A stretch of 30,052 nucleotides of DNA from an uncultured Sutterella sp. (GTDB lineage: Bacteria; Pseudomonadota; Gammaproteobacteria; Burkholderiales; Burkholderiaceae_F), in the NCBI GenBank assembly GCA_905198475.1, contig CAJKCQ010000028.1:1-30052 (forward strand). Reading direction: 5' to 3'. This document shows, piece after piece, positions 15,035 to 22,810 of this stretch (position 1 is its first letter; the number at the start of each line of letters is the position of its first letter). A program made the position numbers and the translations under genes. The notes under the pieces were generated by a model, which saw only the letters and a list, made by a program, of their open reading frames with translations, had not been told where the DNA came from and did no database searches.

Positions 15035-15712
15035 ATGCTTGAACCGCGCTACCTCTTCACGCAGGACTTCTCGACGCTGCGCGCCGGGCTCCTTGCGCTG
15101 CCGCACCGCGTGCGGCGCTTCGCGCGGGGCGAATTTCTCTGGGCGCCGGGCGAACCCTTCGAGCGGGTCCACTTCTTCGAGTCGGGCCTCGCGCGCACGA
15201 GCGTTCTCGGGCGCACGGGCGAGGCGGCCCGCGTGATCGCCTGGGCGGGTCCGGGCACGATGTTTCCGGTCGTGCACGGCAACCGCTTCGAGATCGAATC
15301 GCGGATCGTGACGGAGGCGGTTTCGCCCGTCGTCACCCTCGAATTCCCGGCCGGCGCACTCGAGGAGCACCTCGGCGCCTCACCCGAATTCGCCGCGGCG
15401 ACGATCGACTGGTACGCGAAGTTCGTGAACCTTCTGCTCTTCTCCGCCGCGGATGTCGCGCGGGCGCCGGCGCTCCCCGCACTCGCCTCGACGCTGCTGC
15501 TGCTCTTTCGCAATGAGGCCGGTGCGGCGCTCGCCCGCGGCGACGCGCTTGAGACGACGCAGCCCGAACTCGCGCGCCTGATCGGCATCGACCGGGCGAG
15601 CCTTGTGCGGGCGCTCTCGGCGCTGCGCCGCTACGGTGCGGTGGCAACCACCCGCGGCCGCATCGAGCTCCTCGACCTCGAGGCGCTGCGCCGCGCCGCC
15701 CGCACACCCTGA
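15035..15712 (+). CDS. Crp/Fnr-family transcriptional regulator
   Basis: The 225 residues divide into an N-terminal cyclic-nucleotide-binding-like beta roll (about 20-110), a dimer helix (about 118-165) and a C-terminal Crp-type helix-turn-helix (about 174-200, TTQPELARLIGIDRASLVRA). There is no N-terminal cysteine cluster of the Fnr type, and the phosphate-binding cassette of Crp is not recognisable, so the signal is unknown. The ATG at 15035 follows GGAGGG; the frame stays open to a TTG at 15008, which I reject. The 26-bp gap to the divergent TIGR04076-like gene leaves little room for two promoters, so at least one promoter must lie within the other gene's 5' end. Confidence 0.87.
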   Translation: MLEPRYLFTQDFSTLRAGLLALPHRVRRFARGEFLWAPGEPFERVHFFESGLARTSVLGRTGEAARVIAWAGPGTMFPVVHGNRFEIESRIVTEAVSPVVTLEFPAGALEEHLGASPEFAAATIDWYAKFVNLLLFSAADVARAPALPALASTLLLLFRNEAGAALARGDALETTQPELARLIGIDRASLVRALSALRRYGAVATTRGRIELLDLEALRRAARTP

Positions 15713-15792
15713 CAATTCTCCGGCCGCGCCCGCTCTCCTTTCCGGCGCAGATGCGCCGTTCAAGGCGGGAAACTTCCCCGCAGACCCTGAAG

Positions 15793-15835
15793 ACGACTTC
15801 GGCCGCCCCCCGATGAAGGAGCGGCCGAAGGTCGT
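15793..15835. terminator. long hairpin between convergent genes
   Basis: ACGAC-TTCGGCCGC (15793-15806) pairs with GCGGCCGAA (15821-15829) and, after one bulged base, GTCGT (15831-15835), around a 14-nt loop. It lies between the ends of the Crp/Fnr-type gene and the small membrane protein gene. No T-run follows on either strand. Confidence 0.6.
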
Positions 15836-15892
15836 GTCCGGTGCGATTCGTTCTGAGGGGGCGGTGCCGTCCGGGGAGCCGGGCGATTCGCC

Positions 15893-16285
15893 CTACTTCC
15901 CGCCCGCGGTCGGCTCAGACCTCCCGCCCGCTGCACGCTCGCGGCGCAGGCGCTTCGCGTCGGTGAAGAGCCGCACGGTGTTCCAGTTGACGACGAACAT
16001 GAGCGCCACCACCGCGAAGCCCTGCAACGCCCAGCCCGCGTAGGCCCACTCGGTCGAGGTCGCGGCGGCGCCCCACCAGGCGAGGAAGAATTCCTGCGCG
16101 CCCGCGGCGCACGCACGGGCGTGAAGCCCAAAGGCGACGAGGGCAAGGCCGTAGAAAACCCACGCCGCGCGCATCGCGATCCGCTGCCCCTTCCACTTCA
16201 TCGGCCAGCGCTTCATGGCGATGAGCACGATCAGGGGGATCAGGATGGGCATGGCGATGATGCCGGCGTTGAGAAAAAGCTGCAT
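15893..16285 (-). CDS. small three-helix membrane protein, unknown function
   Basis: I do not recognise this 130-residue protein. Hydrophobic segments at about 7-25, 38-57 and 80-102 suggest three inner-membrane helices, and the C-terminal 25 residues are basic and probably cytoplasmic. It lies 167 bp downstream of cstA on the same strand, but a strong terminator separates them. It is not the YbdD-type protein that often follows cstA. A TAGAAT -10-like element just upstream on the minus strand (16337-16332) may give it its own promoter. No ribosome site is evident. Confidence 0.65.
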   Translation of the reverse strand: MQLFLNAGIIAMPILIPLIVLIAMKRWPMKWKGQRIAMRAAWVFYGLALVAFGLHARACAAGAQEFFLAWWGAAATSTEWAYAGWALQGFAVVALMFVVNWNTVRLFTDAKRLRRERAAGGRSEPTAGGK

Positions 16286-16336
16286 GGAGGATCGGTGTCC
16301 GCGTGAAGATGGAAGATGGATTCGAGCCCGAATTCT

Positions 16337-16381
16337 AAAGAAGAAAAGCGCTCCGAACCTGATGAAGGGCGCGGAGCGCTT
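16337..16381 (-). terminator. intrinsic terminator of cstA
   Basis: AAGCGCTCCG and CGGAGCGCTT (16346-16355 and 16372-16381) form a perfect 10-bp stem with a 16-nt loop. On the minus strand it is followed by TTTTCTTCTTT. It lies 71 bp after the cstA stop and ahead of the small membrane protein gene. Confidence 0.9.
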
Positions 16382-16452
16382 GGTGCTTTTGTTCCGCCTC
16401 CTTCACGGCGCCCCTTTGGATCGGGCGCCGCGAAGAGACGTCTCGGAAGGGT

Positions 16453-18138
16453 TTAGGCCTTCACCGAACCGGCCTTGGCGGCCGGAGCGGGTTCGCGGAG
16501 CTTCAGCACGCAGTGGTAGACCACGAGGAGCGCGAGGATGATGAGCGCCACGGCGATGATCAGCTGCAGGCCGCCCACCATGAAGACGAACGTGCCGTCG
16601 GCGATCTGACCGAAGATGCGCAGCACCGCCTGAACGAGGGCCGTCATCGTGACGAGGAACATCACCGTCATCGGACCGTAGAGCATCCAGCCCTTGCGGC
16701 CGGTGGCCTTCAGGAAGACGGCAAGGCCGGTGAGGACGAGCGCCGAGAGGAGCTGGTTGGCCGAGCCGAAGAGGGGCCACACGGACATGTAGCCGGCGAG
16801 GCAGATCGCGTAGCCGAGGGCGAGGGTCAGAACCGTCGAGAAGACCGTGTTCGTGAAGAGCTTCTGCACGGGGGTCTTGGCTTCACCGGGGCGCGGCGCG
16901 AAGAGCTCCTGCAGCGACATGCGCCCGATGCGGGCGACGGCGTCGACGGAGGTCAGAGCCAGAGCGGAGACGCACATCGTGAGAATGCAGGCGGCGATGT
17001 TGGTCGGGACGCCGAAGATGTCGGTGAGGAAGCCCGCAACGGAGCGCGAGAAGGTCTGGAAGGGCGTGCCCGCGGGGAGAACGCCGTTCTGAGCGCCGGC
17101 GCAGACGATCACGAGGGCGACGACGCCGAGGACCACTTCAACGCACATCGAGCCGTAGCCGACGAGGCGCATGTCCTTTTCGTTCGCGACCATCTTCGAG
17201 GAGGTGCCCGAGCTCACGAGGGAGTGGAAGCCCGACACGGCGCCGCAGGCGATCGTGACGAAGAGGATCGGGAAGAGGTCGAGGTTCTTCACCTCCCAGC
17301 CGACGAAGGCGGGCATGTTGAGGGTCGGGTTCTTGACGAACACGCCGAGCACGCCGCAGACGATCATGCCGATCAGGAGGAACATCGAGAGGTAGTCGCG
17401 GGGCTGCTTGAGGAGCCACATGGGCATCACGGAGGCGGCGAAGAGGTACGCGAAGACGACGTAGCGCCACGTGACGCTGTCGAGGTAGACCGGGCAGTAG
17501 ATGCCAAGGGCGACCATCGCGACCATCAGGACGACGCCGACGACGAACTGCACGCCGGCCGTGGGCTTCATGTACTTGAGGTAGAGGCCGAAGGCGACGG
17601 CGCCCGCCATGTAGATGAGGGAGATCGAACCGGCGGCGGCGTTCGGCATCAGCTGCGTGCCGTCCTTGGCGAACCCGTTGAAGGTGTTCGCGACCATGTC
17701 GCAGAAGGCGGCGATCACGAGGAGCGTGAAGAGCCAGCAGAAGAGGAGGAAGAGCTGACGGCCCGTGCGGCCGACGTAGTCCTCAATGATCATGCCGATC
17801 GAGCGGCCGCCGTTCTTCACGGAGGCGTAGAGGGCCGTGAAGTCCTGCACGGCACCGAAGAAGACGCCGCCCACGAGCATCCAGAGAAGCGCGGGGAGCC
17901 AGCCGAACATGGCGGCGATGATCGGGCCGGTGACGGGGCCCGCACCGGTAATCGACGTGAACTGGTGCGCAAACACCGTCCACTTGTTGGCGGGAGCGTA
18001 GTCGCCGCCCTTGTTCTCCACGGCCGGGGTGGGCCGGTTGGGATCAACGCCCCAGGTCTTCTCGAGCCAGCGGGCGTATCCGAAGTACCCGCAGGCGAGC
18101 GCGACCAGCGCGATCAGCATGACTGTCAGACCGTTCAT
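16453..18138 (-). CDS. cstA: CstA-family peptide/pyruvate transporter, short form
   Basis: This carbon-starvation carrier takes up peptides or pyruvate across the inner membrane. It has 561 residues with about 15 hydrophobic segments. The N-terminal CstA block is clear: HQFTSITGAGPVTGPIIAA, GVFFGAVQDFTALYASVKNG and GRSIGMIIEDYVGRTGR. SGFHSLVSSGTSSKMVANEKD and WPLFGSANQLLSALVL follow further on. E. coli CstA and BtsT are about 700 residues, so this is the shorter form common in many anaerobes. I chose the ATG at 18138 (AAGGAA upstream) because the first helix then begins at once; 23 extra residues from an earlier start look non-coding. It has its own terminator and a long structured leader. 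Confidence 0.93.
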   Translation of the reverse strand: MNGLTVMLIALVALACGYFGYARWLEKTWGVDPNRPTPAVENKGGDYAPANKWTVFAHQFTSITGAGPVTGPIIAAMFGWLPALLWMLVGGVFFGAVQDFTALYASVKNGGRSIGMIIEDYVGRTGRQLFLLFCWLFTLLVIAAFCDMVANTFNGFAKDGTQLMPNAAAGSISLIYMAGAVAFGLYLKYMKPTAGVQFVVGVVLMVAMVALGIYCPVYLDSVTWRYVVFAYLFAASVMPMWLLKQPRDYLSMFLLIGMIVCGVLGVFVKNPTLNMPAFVGWEVKNLDLFPILFVTIACGAVSGFHSLVSSGTSSKMVANEKDMRLVGYGSMCVEVVLGVVALVIVCAGAQNGVLPAGTPFQTFSRSVAGFLTDIFGVPTNIAACILTMCVSALALTSVDAVARIGRMSLQELFAPRPGEAKTPVQKLFTNTVFSTVLTLALGYAICLAGYMSVWPLFGSANQLLSALVLTGLAVFLKATGRKGWMLYGPMTVMFLVTMTALVQAVLRIFGQIADGTFVFMVGGLQLIIAVALIILALLVVYHCVLKLREPAPAAKAGSVKA

Positions 18139-18435
18139 TTTCGTCTGATTCCTTGTCTTTATAAGAATTGCTTGAGGGAGAAGCGTCCGGCGCCGGAGGG
18201 ACGGCACCGCAGAGGAGGTTGGCCTCGCCGAAGACGAGCCGGACGCACCGATGCAAAGAAACTGTGCAACGTAGACGAAATGGTAGGGTCCTCAGAGCCA
18301 GAAAGCAAATGCAGAAATATATATTAGGCTTTTTGCGAAAGATGTTTTTCTTGTGTTTTTATCTGCGGAACAATGATTCTCGCCGAAACACATGCACGCT
18401 TTGACTTATGCATCAACGCCGATATTACAAATTCC

Positions 18436-18620
18436 CTATAGGGGAAACCCGGAATCCCTAGGGCGTTTGCCTGAGGCTGCGCCGCCTTGGTGCGCCTGCT
18501 GGCGAATCCGATGCACCGGTGCGTCGATGCGGTTAGGCCTCTGCGGAAAGCCCGGGCGGAGCGGAGGGCGGCGCCAGCCGCTTAGCAAAAAGCGTGCCTC
18601 AGGTGCGGCGGAGGACGCCG
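18436..18620 (+). ncRNA. candidate structured RNA, family not identified
   Basis: The block folds end to end by exact pairings: GGCGT (18462-18466) with ACGCC (18615-18619), CCTGAGGC (18470-18477) with GCCTCAGG (18596-18603), and GCGCCGCC (18479-18486) with GGCGGCGC (18567-18574). The 3' strand also carries a side hairpin CGCTT/AAGCG (18579-18583, 18590-18594). A TTGACT-16 bp-TATTAC element lies just upstream on the plus strand, and the dcuC terminator hairpin could end the transcript near 18676. Strand and existence are inferred, and GC-rich DNA folds easily. No known family is assigned. Confidence 0.3.
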
Positions 18621-18640
18621 GACGGGCGGGAGGCGGGAAA

Positions 18641-18676
18641 GAAGAAAAGCCCGGGCATGGTGAATGCCAGGGCTTT
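18641..18676 (-). terminator. intrinsic terminator of the dcuC-like gene
   Basis: AAAGCCC-G-GGCAT (18646-18658) pairs with ATGCC-A-GGGCTTT (18664-18676) with one mismatch and a 5-nt loop. On the minus strand it is followed by TTTTCTTC. A GC-rich hairpin (about 18688-18721) precedes it. Confidence 0.85.
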
Positions 18677-18735
18677 CCTGAAGGGTCTGCGCCCTTCCCG
18701 TCCGGACGGGGCGGGAAGGCGCTCTCCAGGGTGCA

Positions 18736-20013
18736 TCAACTGATGAAGTAGACGCCCACGAGGAGGATGAACATCACCGGGGCGGTGCGCTTCACGATCG
18801 CGAAGGGCGAGACGCCGGCGAGACCGGCCGCGATGATCATGCCGCCGGCAAGGGGCGACGAGAGGCGGCCGAAGTTGCCCGCTATCGCGGCGAGGTAGCC
18901 GAGGGAGTCGATCGTAAGGCCGAACTTCTCGGCGTGTGGCGTCACCGCCTCGTTGAAGGCGAAGGTGGCCGCGTCGCCCGAACCCGTGACGAGCGCCATC
19001 AGGTAGGGCCCGAGGGCGGCGCCGAGCTTGGCGACTTCGTTCGCATGCGTGAGGTAGTCCACGAAGGCGTCGATCACGCCGCAGGCGCGCAGGCCGGCGG
19101 CGAAGACGCCCGCCGCGATGATGATGCCGATGATCTTGGCGTAGCCCGAACCCATTCCGTCGAAGAACTTCTTCGTGACGTCGGCGGGGTTGGTGCGGGT
19201 GACGGCGATCGCGTAGATCGCGCCGATCAGCATGGCCGTGGCGACGGACATCTTGAGCTGCGGGGCCCAGAGCGAGGCGCACACGAGGATCACGACCGGA
19301 AGGAGCGGGGCGATGGCGAAGAAGACGTTGGGATGCTCGGGGAGCTCGACCTTCTTGGAGTTGTCCGCATCGTGCACTTCATTGGCGAAGCCTTCACGAC
19401 GGAAGTCGCGGTAGATGACGCAGACCACGACCATCAGGACAATGGCGGCGAGCGAGGCGCCGACCGTCAACGGCATGAAGCGGCCGATGAAGTCGATGAT
19501 CGGCATGCCGGCGAGCTTGGCAACGAAGGCGTTGTGCGAGACGCCCGGCGAGAGGAACGCCATCGTGATGGAGCCCACGATGGTGGCGGCGGCCATCGCG
19601 GGATGGAAGCCCGCGCGGATCATGAGCGGAATGATCGTCGGACCGACCGAGGCGACGAGGCCCGAGGTCGAGGGAATGGCGATCGAGATGAGCGACACGA
19701 CGAGCATGCAGGCCGGCAGCAGCATGAGGCCGAGCTTCTTCAGGGGCTTCGTGAGGAGCGCCACGAGGTGCACGTCGCACTTCGTAAGGGAGACGACGCC
19801 GGCGAAGCCGAGCGACGAGCAGATCGCGATGATGAGCGCGGCGTTCGTCATCGACTTGTCGAACTGCTTGAAGGCGATCATCGGCTCGAGCGACAGGACC
19901 GACATCAGAAGGCCTGCCGAGAGCAGAACGAGGCGGGTTTCGTAGCGCTTCACGAGCGCCCAGACCGCACCGATCGTGACGACGAGCGCCACGCACATAG
20001 ACCATGTTGCCAT
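18736..20013 (-). CDS. dcuC: DcuC-family C4-dicarboxylate transporter
   Basis: This inner-membrane carrier for C4-dicarboxylates such as succinate and fumarate has 425 residues; E. coli DcuC has about 460. Roughly 12 hydrophobic segments are visible. Family features include LISIAIPSTSGLVASVGPTI (about 108-127), a mid-protein cytoplasmic loop at about 207-225, and the C-terminal half with VTGSGDAATFAFNEAVTPHA and GNFGRLSSPLAGG. DcuC carriers mostly serve succinate efflux during fumarate respiration, which suits an anaerobe. No clear ribosome site precedes the ATG. A palindrome, TACGTG-ATTC-CACGTA, lies about 130 bp upstream and may be an operator. Confidence 0.88.
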   Translation of the reverse strand: MATWSMCVALVVTIGAVWALVKRYETRLVLLSAGLLMSVLSLEPMIAFKQFDKSMTNAALIIAICSSLGFAGVVSLTKCDVHLVALLTKPLKKLGLMLLPACMLVVSLISIAIPSTSGLVASVGPTIIPLMIRAGFHPAMAAATIVGSITMAFLSPGVSHNAFVAKLAGMPIIDFIGRFMPLTVGASLAAIVLMVVVCVIYRDFRREGFANEVHDADNSKKVELPEHPNVFFAIAPLLPVVILVCASLWAPQLKMSVATAMLIGAIYAIAVTRTNPADVTKKFFDGMGSGYAKIIGIIIAAGVFAAGLRACGVIDAFVDYLTHANEVAKLGAALGPYLMALVTGSGDAATFAFNEAVTPHAEKFGLTIDSLGYLAAIAGNFGRLSSPLAGGMIIAAGLAGVSPFAIVKRTAPVMFILLVGVYFIS

Positions 20014-20140
20014 GATGAGGGGGACTTCTCTTTGGGGTGGTGAATGGTAGTTTTAGTTAGTTTTACCGGGGCGGCGCGGATTCTATCGAGGCGGAACGTC
20101 CTGCGGCCATGACGTAAACACCATATAGACATCCCAAAAA

Positions 20141-20156
20141 TACGTGATTCCACGTA
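20141..20156. promoter_or_regulatory. palindromic operator candidate upstream of dcuC
   Basis: TACGTG and CACGTA are perfect inverted half-sites separated by ATTC, in the AT-rich gap between dcuC and the CynX-type gene, about 130 bp before the dcuC start. The binding protein is unknown; spacing and symmetry suit a dimeric regulator. Confidence 0.4.
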
Positions 20157-20214
20157 GTGAAAAGAAAACGGCTCGTCTTTACGCGCCCGTGCGGAGCGCT
20201 TCACCGCTGCGCCC

Positions 20215-21432
20215 TCAAAGGCTCGGCCGCCGCGCGGCGAAGCACCCCGCCGCCCCCCAGAGGACGATCACGGCGGCGAAGAAGAGAAAGGCGGGCGCCC
20301 ACGCGCCCGTGCCCTCGTAGAGCGCGGCAAAGATCGAGGGGCCGCAGCCCGCGCCCAGGTACCCGATCCCCTGTGCCATGCTCGAGATGCCTAGCATGCG
20401 GCGCAGATCGGGGGACTTCTTCGCCATCAAGAGGAAGGCGACCGAGAGCATCGCGCCCTGCGCGGCGCCCGCGGCGACGGATCCCGACAGGAGCCACGCC
20501 CCGCCCGCGAGCCACCCCGCGAGTCCCGCGAGGTAGAGAAGCGCCAGGATGACGGCGGCCGCCGCCTCGCTTCTCACCCACGTCATGAAGCGGGGCGTCA
20601 GGAGCGACGCGGGAAGGCCCGAGAGCAGATAGACGAAGAGCCAGAAGCCCGTCTCCGAGGGCGCGAGCCCCTGCGCGTGCCAATAGGGCGGCATCCACGC
20701 CGCGGCCGTGTAGATCGTGAGCGACTGCAGGCCCATCACGCCCGTGAGCGCCCAGGCGAGCGGGTTGACGAGAAGCGCGCGGAAGCCGACGCCGCCGGGC
20801 GCGGCGCCGCCGAAGCGCCCCGAAGCCGCAGCGCTCCGAGAGGCAAAGAAGACGAACGCCGTCGCGACGGCCGCGGCCGCCGCCCAGAATCCCATCGGCG
20901 CGGCGAGCGCTCCGCCCCAGTCGAGAAGCGGCGCCGAGGTGAGCCCCCCGACCGCGCCCGAAACGCCGACCAGTCCCGTGTAGAGCCCCATCAGGCCCGC
21001 CGCCCGCGCGGGCCAGCCGGTTTTGAGCGACACGGGAAGGAGCACGTTCATCACCGCAATGCCCGCGCCCACGAGGAGCGTGCCCGCGAGGAGCACCCAC
21101 CAGTCGGGAACGACGCGCAGAAGCGCGCCGAGGGTGAGCGCGGCGAGCGCCCCGACGAGCGCGCCGAGGAGCCCCAGACGCCCCACCGCCCAGGGCGCGG
21201 CGAAGGAGAAGACCCCGAAGGCCGCGACGGGAAGCGCCGTCAGAAAGCCGTAGGCGCTCCAACCGATTCCGAGGACGCTGCGGATTTCGTCCGACACCGG
21301 CCCCACGGCCGTCACGGGGCCGCGCATCACGAAGCTCGAAAAGAGAAGCGCCGCGAGAAGAAGTCCGCCCGCCGCCATGGAAGCGGCGGAGGCGGCGGCG
21401 GAGGAAGCGGTTTTGTCGGAGGGTTCGGTCAT
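20215..21432 (-). CDS. CynX/NimT-family MFS transporter
   Basis: This major facilitator has about 12 helices and 405 residues. The N-terminal block MRGPVTAVGPVSDEIRSVLG followed by WSAYGFLTALPVAAFGVFSF is the signature of the CynX/NimT group, which includes the cyanate carrier CynX and a nitroimidazole-resistance carrier; the substrate here is unknown. I chose the ATG at 21432 because the first helix starts soon after it; the frame is open further upstream, but that stretch is not coding-like. Its Ala/Ser-rich first 18 residues are unusual. No terminator with a T-run is seen downstream. It diverges from the slyB-like gene across 293 bp. Confidence 0.85.
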   Translation of the reverse strand: MTEPSDKTASSAAASAASMAAGGLLLAALLFSSFVMRGPVTAVGPVSDEIRSVLGIGWSAYGFLTALPVAAFGVFSFAAPWAVGRLGLLGALVGALAALTLGALLRVVPDWWVLLAGTLLVGAGIAVMNVLLPVSLKTGWPARAAGLMGLYTGLVGVSGAVGGLTSAPLLDWGGALAAPMGFWAAAAAVATAFVFFASRSAAASGRFGGAAPGGVGFRALLVNPLAWALTGVMGLQSLTIYTAAAWMPPYWHAQGLAPSETGFWLFVYLLSGLPASLLTPRFMTWVRSEAAAAVILALLYLAGLAGWLAGGAWLLSGSVAAGAAQGAMLSVAFLLMAKKSPDLRRMLGISSMAQGIGYLGAGCGPSIFAALYEGTGAWAPAFLFFAAVIVLWGAAGCFAARRPSL

Positions 21433-21571
21433 GACGGACGCGTGAAAAGGGAGACGGGTGTACTCCCGAATTCTAGGAGCTCGGGCGCTCGGAGAATTCC
21501 CTCGTGACGCCGCGATTTCGTCCTCACGCGAAAACACCAACGCCCATGTCCGTTGCAGTCGCGAACAACCT

Positions 21572-21585
21572 TGAACAATTGTTCA
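21572..21585. promoter_or_regulatory. perfect palindrome in the cynX-type/slyB gap
   Basis: TGAACAATTGTTCA is a perfect 14-nt palindrome in the divergent gap, flanked by further GAAC half-sites (GCGAACAA before, CACGAACC after). It may be an operator serving either gene. It does not match the LexA or Fur consensus. Confidence 0.4.
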
Positions 21586-21725
21586 CGAACCTTCCGTCAA
21601 AACGTGCGCTAATGTTTCAGTTAGAGGCGTCCCTGCGCTGCGCGTCCATTCGGGTGCGGGGCGGCTTCGGACGTTTTCCTCCCCAAACGCAAAGAAGACA
21701 AAAAGACACGAAGAAGGAACTTCTC

Positions 21726-22253
21726 ATGACGAAGAACGCCACTCTCGCCGCGGTCGTCGTCGCCGCCGCTGCGGCCGCGCTCGCCGGGTGTGCGAACGAC
21801 GGCACCTACTACCGCGCCGACACGTACACCGCCGGTCAAGTCAACCGCGTGCAGGAAGTCAACACCGTCGAGATCATCGCCGTCAACGCCGCGCGCGTCG
21901 CGGTGCCGAACAGCTCCAACCGCGACACCGCGCAGATTGCGGGTGCGGTCTTGGGCGCCATCGCGGGCGTCGCGATCGGCAACCACAACAACCACACGAC
22001 ACATGCGCGCGTGATGGGCGGCCTCGCCGGCGGCGCCTTGGGCGGCCTCGCGGGCTCCGCGGTGGGCGGAGACGACACCACCTACACCGACGGCGTGCAG
22101 ATCATCTTCCGCAGCGCCGGCGGCAAGGTCCTGCAGACCTCGCAGGTGGGCCAGCCCTGCGAATACAAGACCGGCACGGCCATTCTCGTCGCGCCCACGC
22201 CGAGCGAGGCGCGCATCCAGCCGAACAATCCCTACGGGTGCCCGCGCCGCTGA
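21726..22253 (+). CDS. slyB: SlyB-like glycine-zipper outer-membrane lipoprotein
   Basis: The 175 residues start with a lipoprotein signal peptide whose lipobox LAGC puts the lipidated Cys at 22. A glycine-zipper domain follows (about 68-116: AQIAGAVLGAIAGVAIG, then GGLAGGALGGLAGSAVGG), typical of the SlyB/17-kDa surface antigen/Pcp family, which sits in the outer membrane and takes part in envelope stress protection. A small C-terminal domain contains a Cys in QPCEYK and another at the end. The ATG at 21726 follows AAGGA; the longer open frame upstream lacks a signal peptide and is rejected. The next lipoprotein gene follows after 23 bp, so they are probably co-transcribed. Confidence 0.88.
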   Translation: MTKNATLAAVVVAAAAAALAGCANDGTYYRADTYTAGQVNRVQEVNTVEIIAVNAARVAVPNSSNRDTAQIAGAVLGAIAGVAIGNHNNHTTHARVMGGLAGGALGGLAGSAVGGDDTTYTDGVQIIFRSAGGKVLQTSQVGQPCEYKTGTAILVAPTPSEARIQPNNPYGCPRR

Positions 22254-22276
22254 CGCGCTCCTCACGAGGCGAAAAA

Positions 22277-22789
22277 ATGAACACGCTTTTGAAATCCACC
22301 GCCCTCACGGCGGCCGCGTCCGCCCTGCTCCTCACGGCGGGCTGCACGACGCCGCGCACCCAGACCTCGACCCTCCCGCCCGGGACGGTGAGCATGGATC
22401 CGTCGGTCTACCAAGCCAACCAACAGGCCGTGGACGCCGCCGCCCGCGCGATGCAGGACGAGGCGCGCGCCAAGGAGGCTGCGCGCCAGGCCGCTCGGGC
22501 CAAGGCCGCCGAAGCCAAGGCCCGCGCCCAGAAGGCCGCGTCGCAGCGCGCTGCGGTCGCCGCCAAGGCGAAGGCCGAGCGTCAGGCGAAGCTCGACGCC
22601 TATGAGGACCGCGTGCGCGAGCTCGAGCTCGAACTCAAGGAGCTCGACGTTCAGGCGCGCCGCGCCGAGGTCGAAGGAACGGTTTCGGACGCCAAGGCGC
22701 GCGCCGAACTCTCGCGCGACAAGGCGCAGTTGGAGCTCGAGCGCATGCGCACCGAGATCGAGGTCCTGAAGGCCCAGGGCGCAAAGTAG
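22277..22789 (+). CDS. coiled-coil lipoprotein, unknown function
   Basis: This 170-residue protein has a lipoprotein signal peptide (lipobox LTAGC, Cys 23), a short Pro/Thr-rich spacer, and then an almost uninterrupted helix rich in Ala, Lys, Arg and Glu (about 45-165) that should form a long coiled coil. I do not recognise the family; the layout recalls Lpp- or TolA-like spacers that span the periplasm. A GAGG site precedes the ATG. It lies 23 bp behind the SlyB-like gene and ends at a strong terminator, so the two make a small envelope operon. Repetitive sequence makes similarity searches unreliable. Confidence 0.75.
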   Translation: MNTLLKSTALTAAASALLLTAGCTTPRTQTSTLPPGTVSMDPSVYQANQQAVDAAARAMQDEARAKEAARQAARAKAAEAKARAQKAASQRAAVAAKAKAERQAKLDAYEDRVRELELELKELDVQARRAEVEGTVSDAKARAELSRDKAQLELERMRTEIEVLKAQGAK

Positions 22790-22810
22790 CCGCCCTCGGT
22801 CTTCGAAAAG

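Larger units (their letters stand above)
18139..18735. other. cstA-dcuC intergenic region
   Basis: From cstA outward: a leader with a 9-bp inverted repeat GCGTCCGGC/GCCGGACGC (18183-18191, 18238-18246) in the cstA mRNA; an AT-rich stretch about 18310-18360 with a minus-strand TAATAT/TATATT that probably holds the cstA -10; a plus-strand promoter candidate TTGACT-16 bp-TATTAC (18401-18428); a GC-rich, strongly folded block (about 18440-18620, listed separately); the dcuC terminator (18641-18676); and a second hairpin (about 18688-18721). No open frame here looks coding. Confidence 0.6.

Noticed and set aside
18441..18465. Stretch resembling the GGGAA...AAUCC part of a cobalamin riboswitch.
   Set aside because: The conserved CCCGCAACUGU and GCCACUG parts are missing, and the strand is opposite to both neighbouring genes.
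18545..18575. GGAAAGCCCGGGC and a following GGGC...GCCAG stretch resemble the conserved 5' core of RNase P RNA.
   Set aside because: The remaining 250 or more nucleotides of RNase P RNA cannot fit before the dcuC terminator, and other conserved parts are absent.
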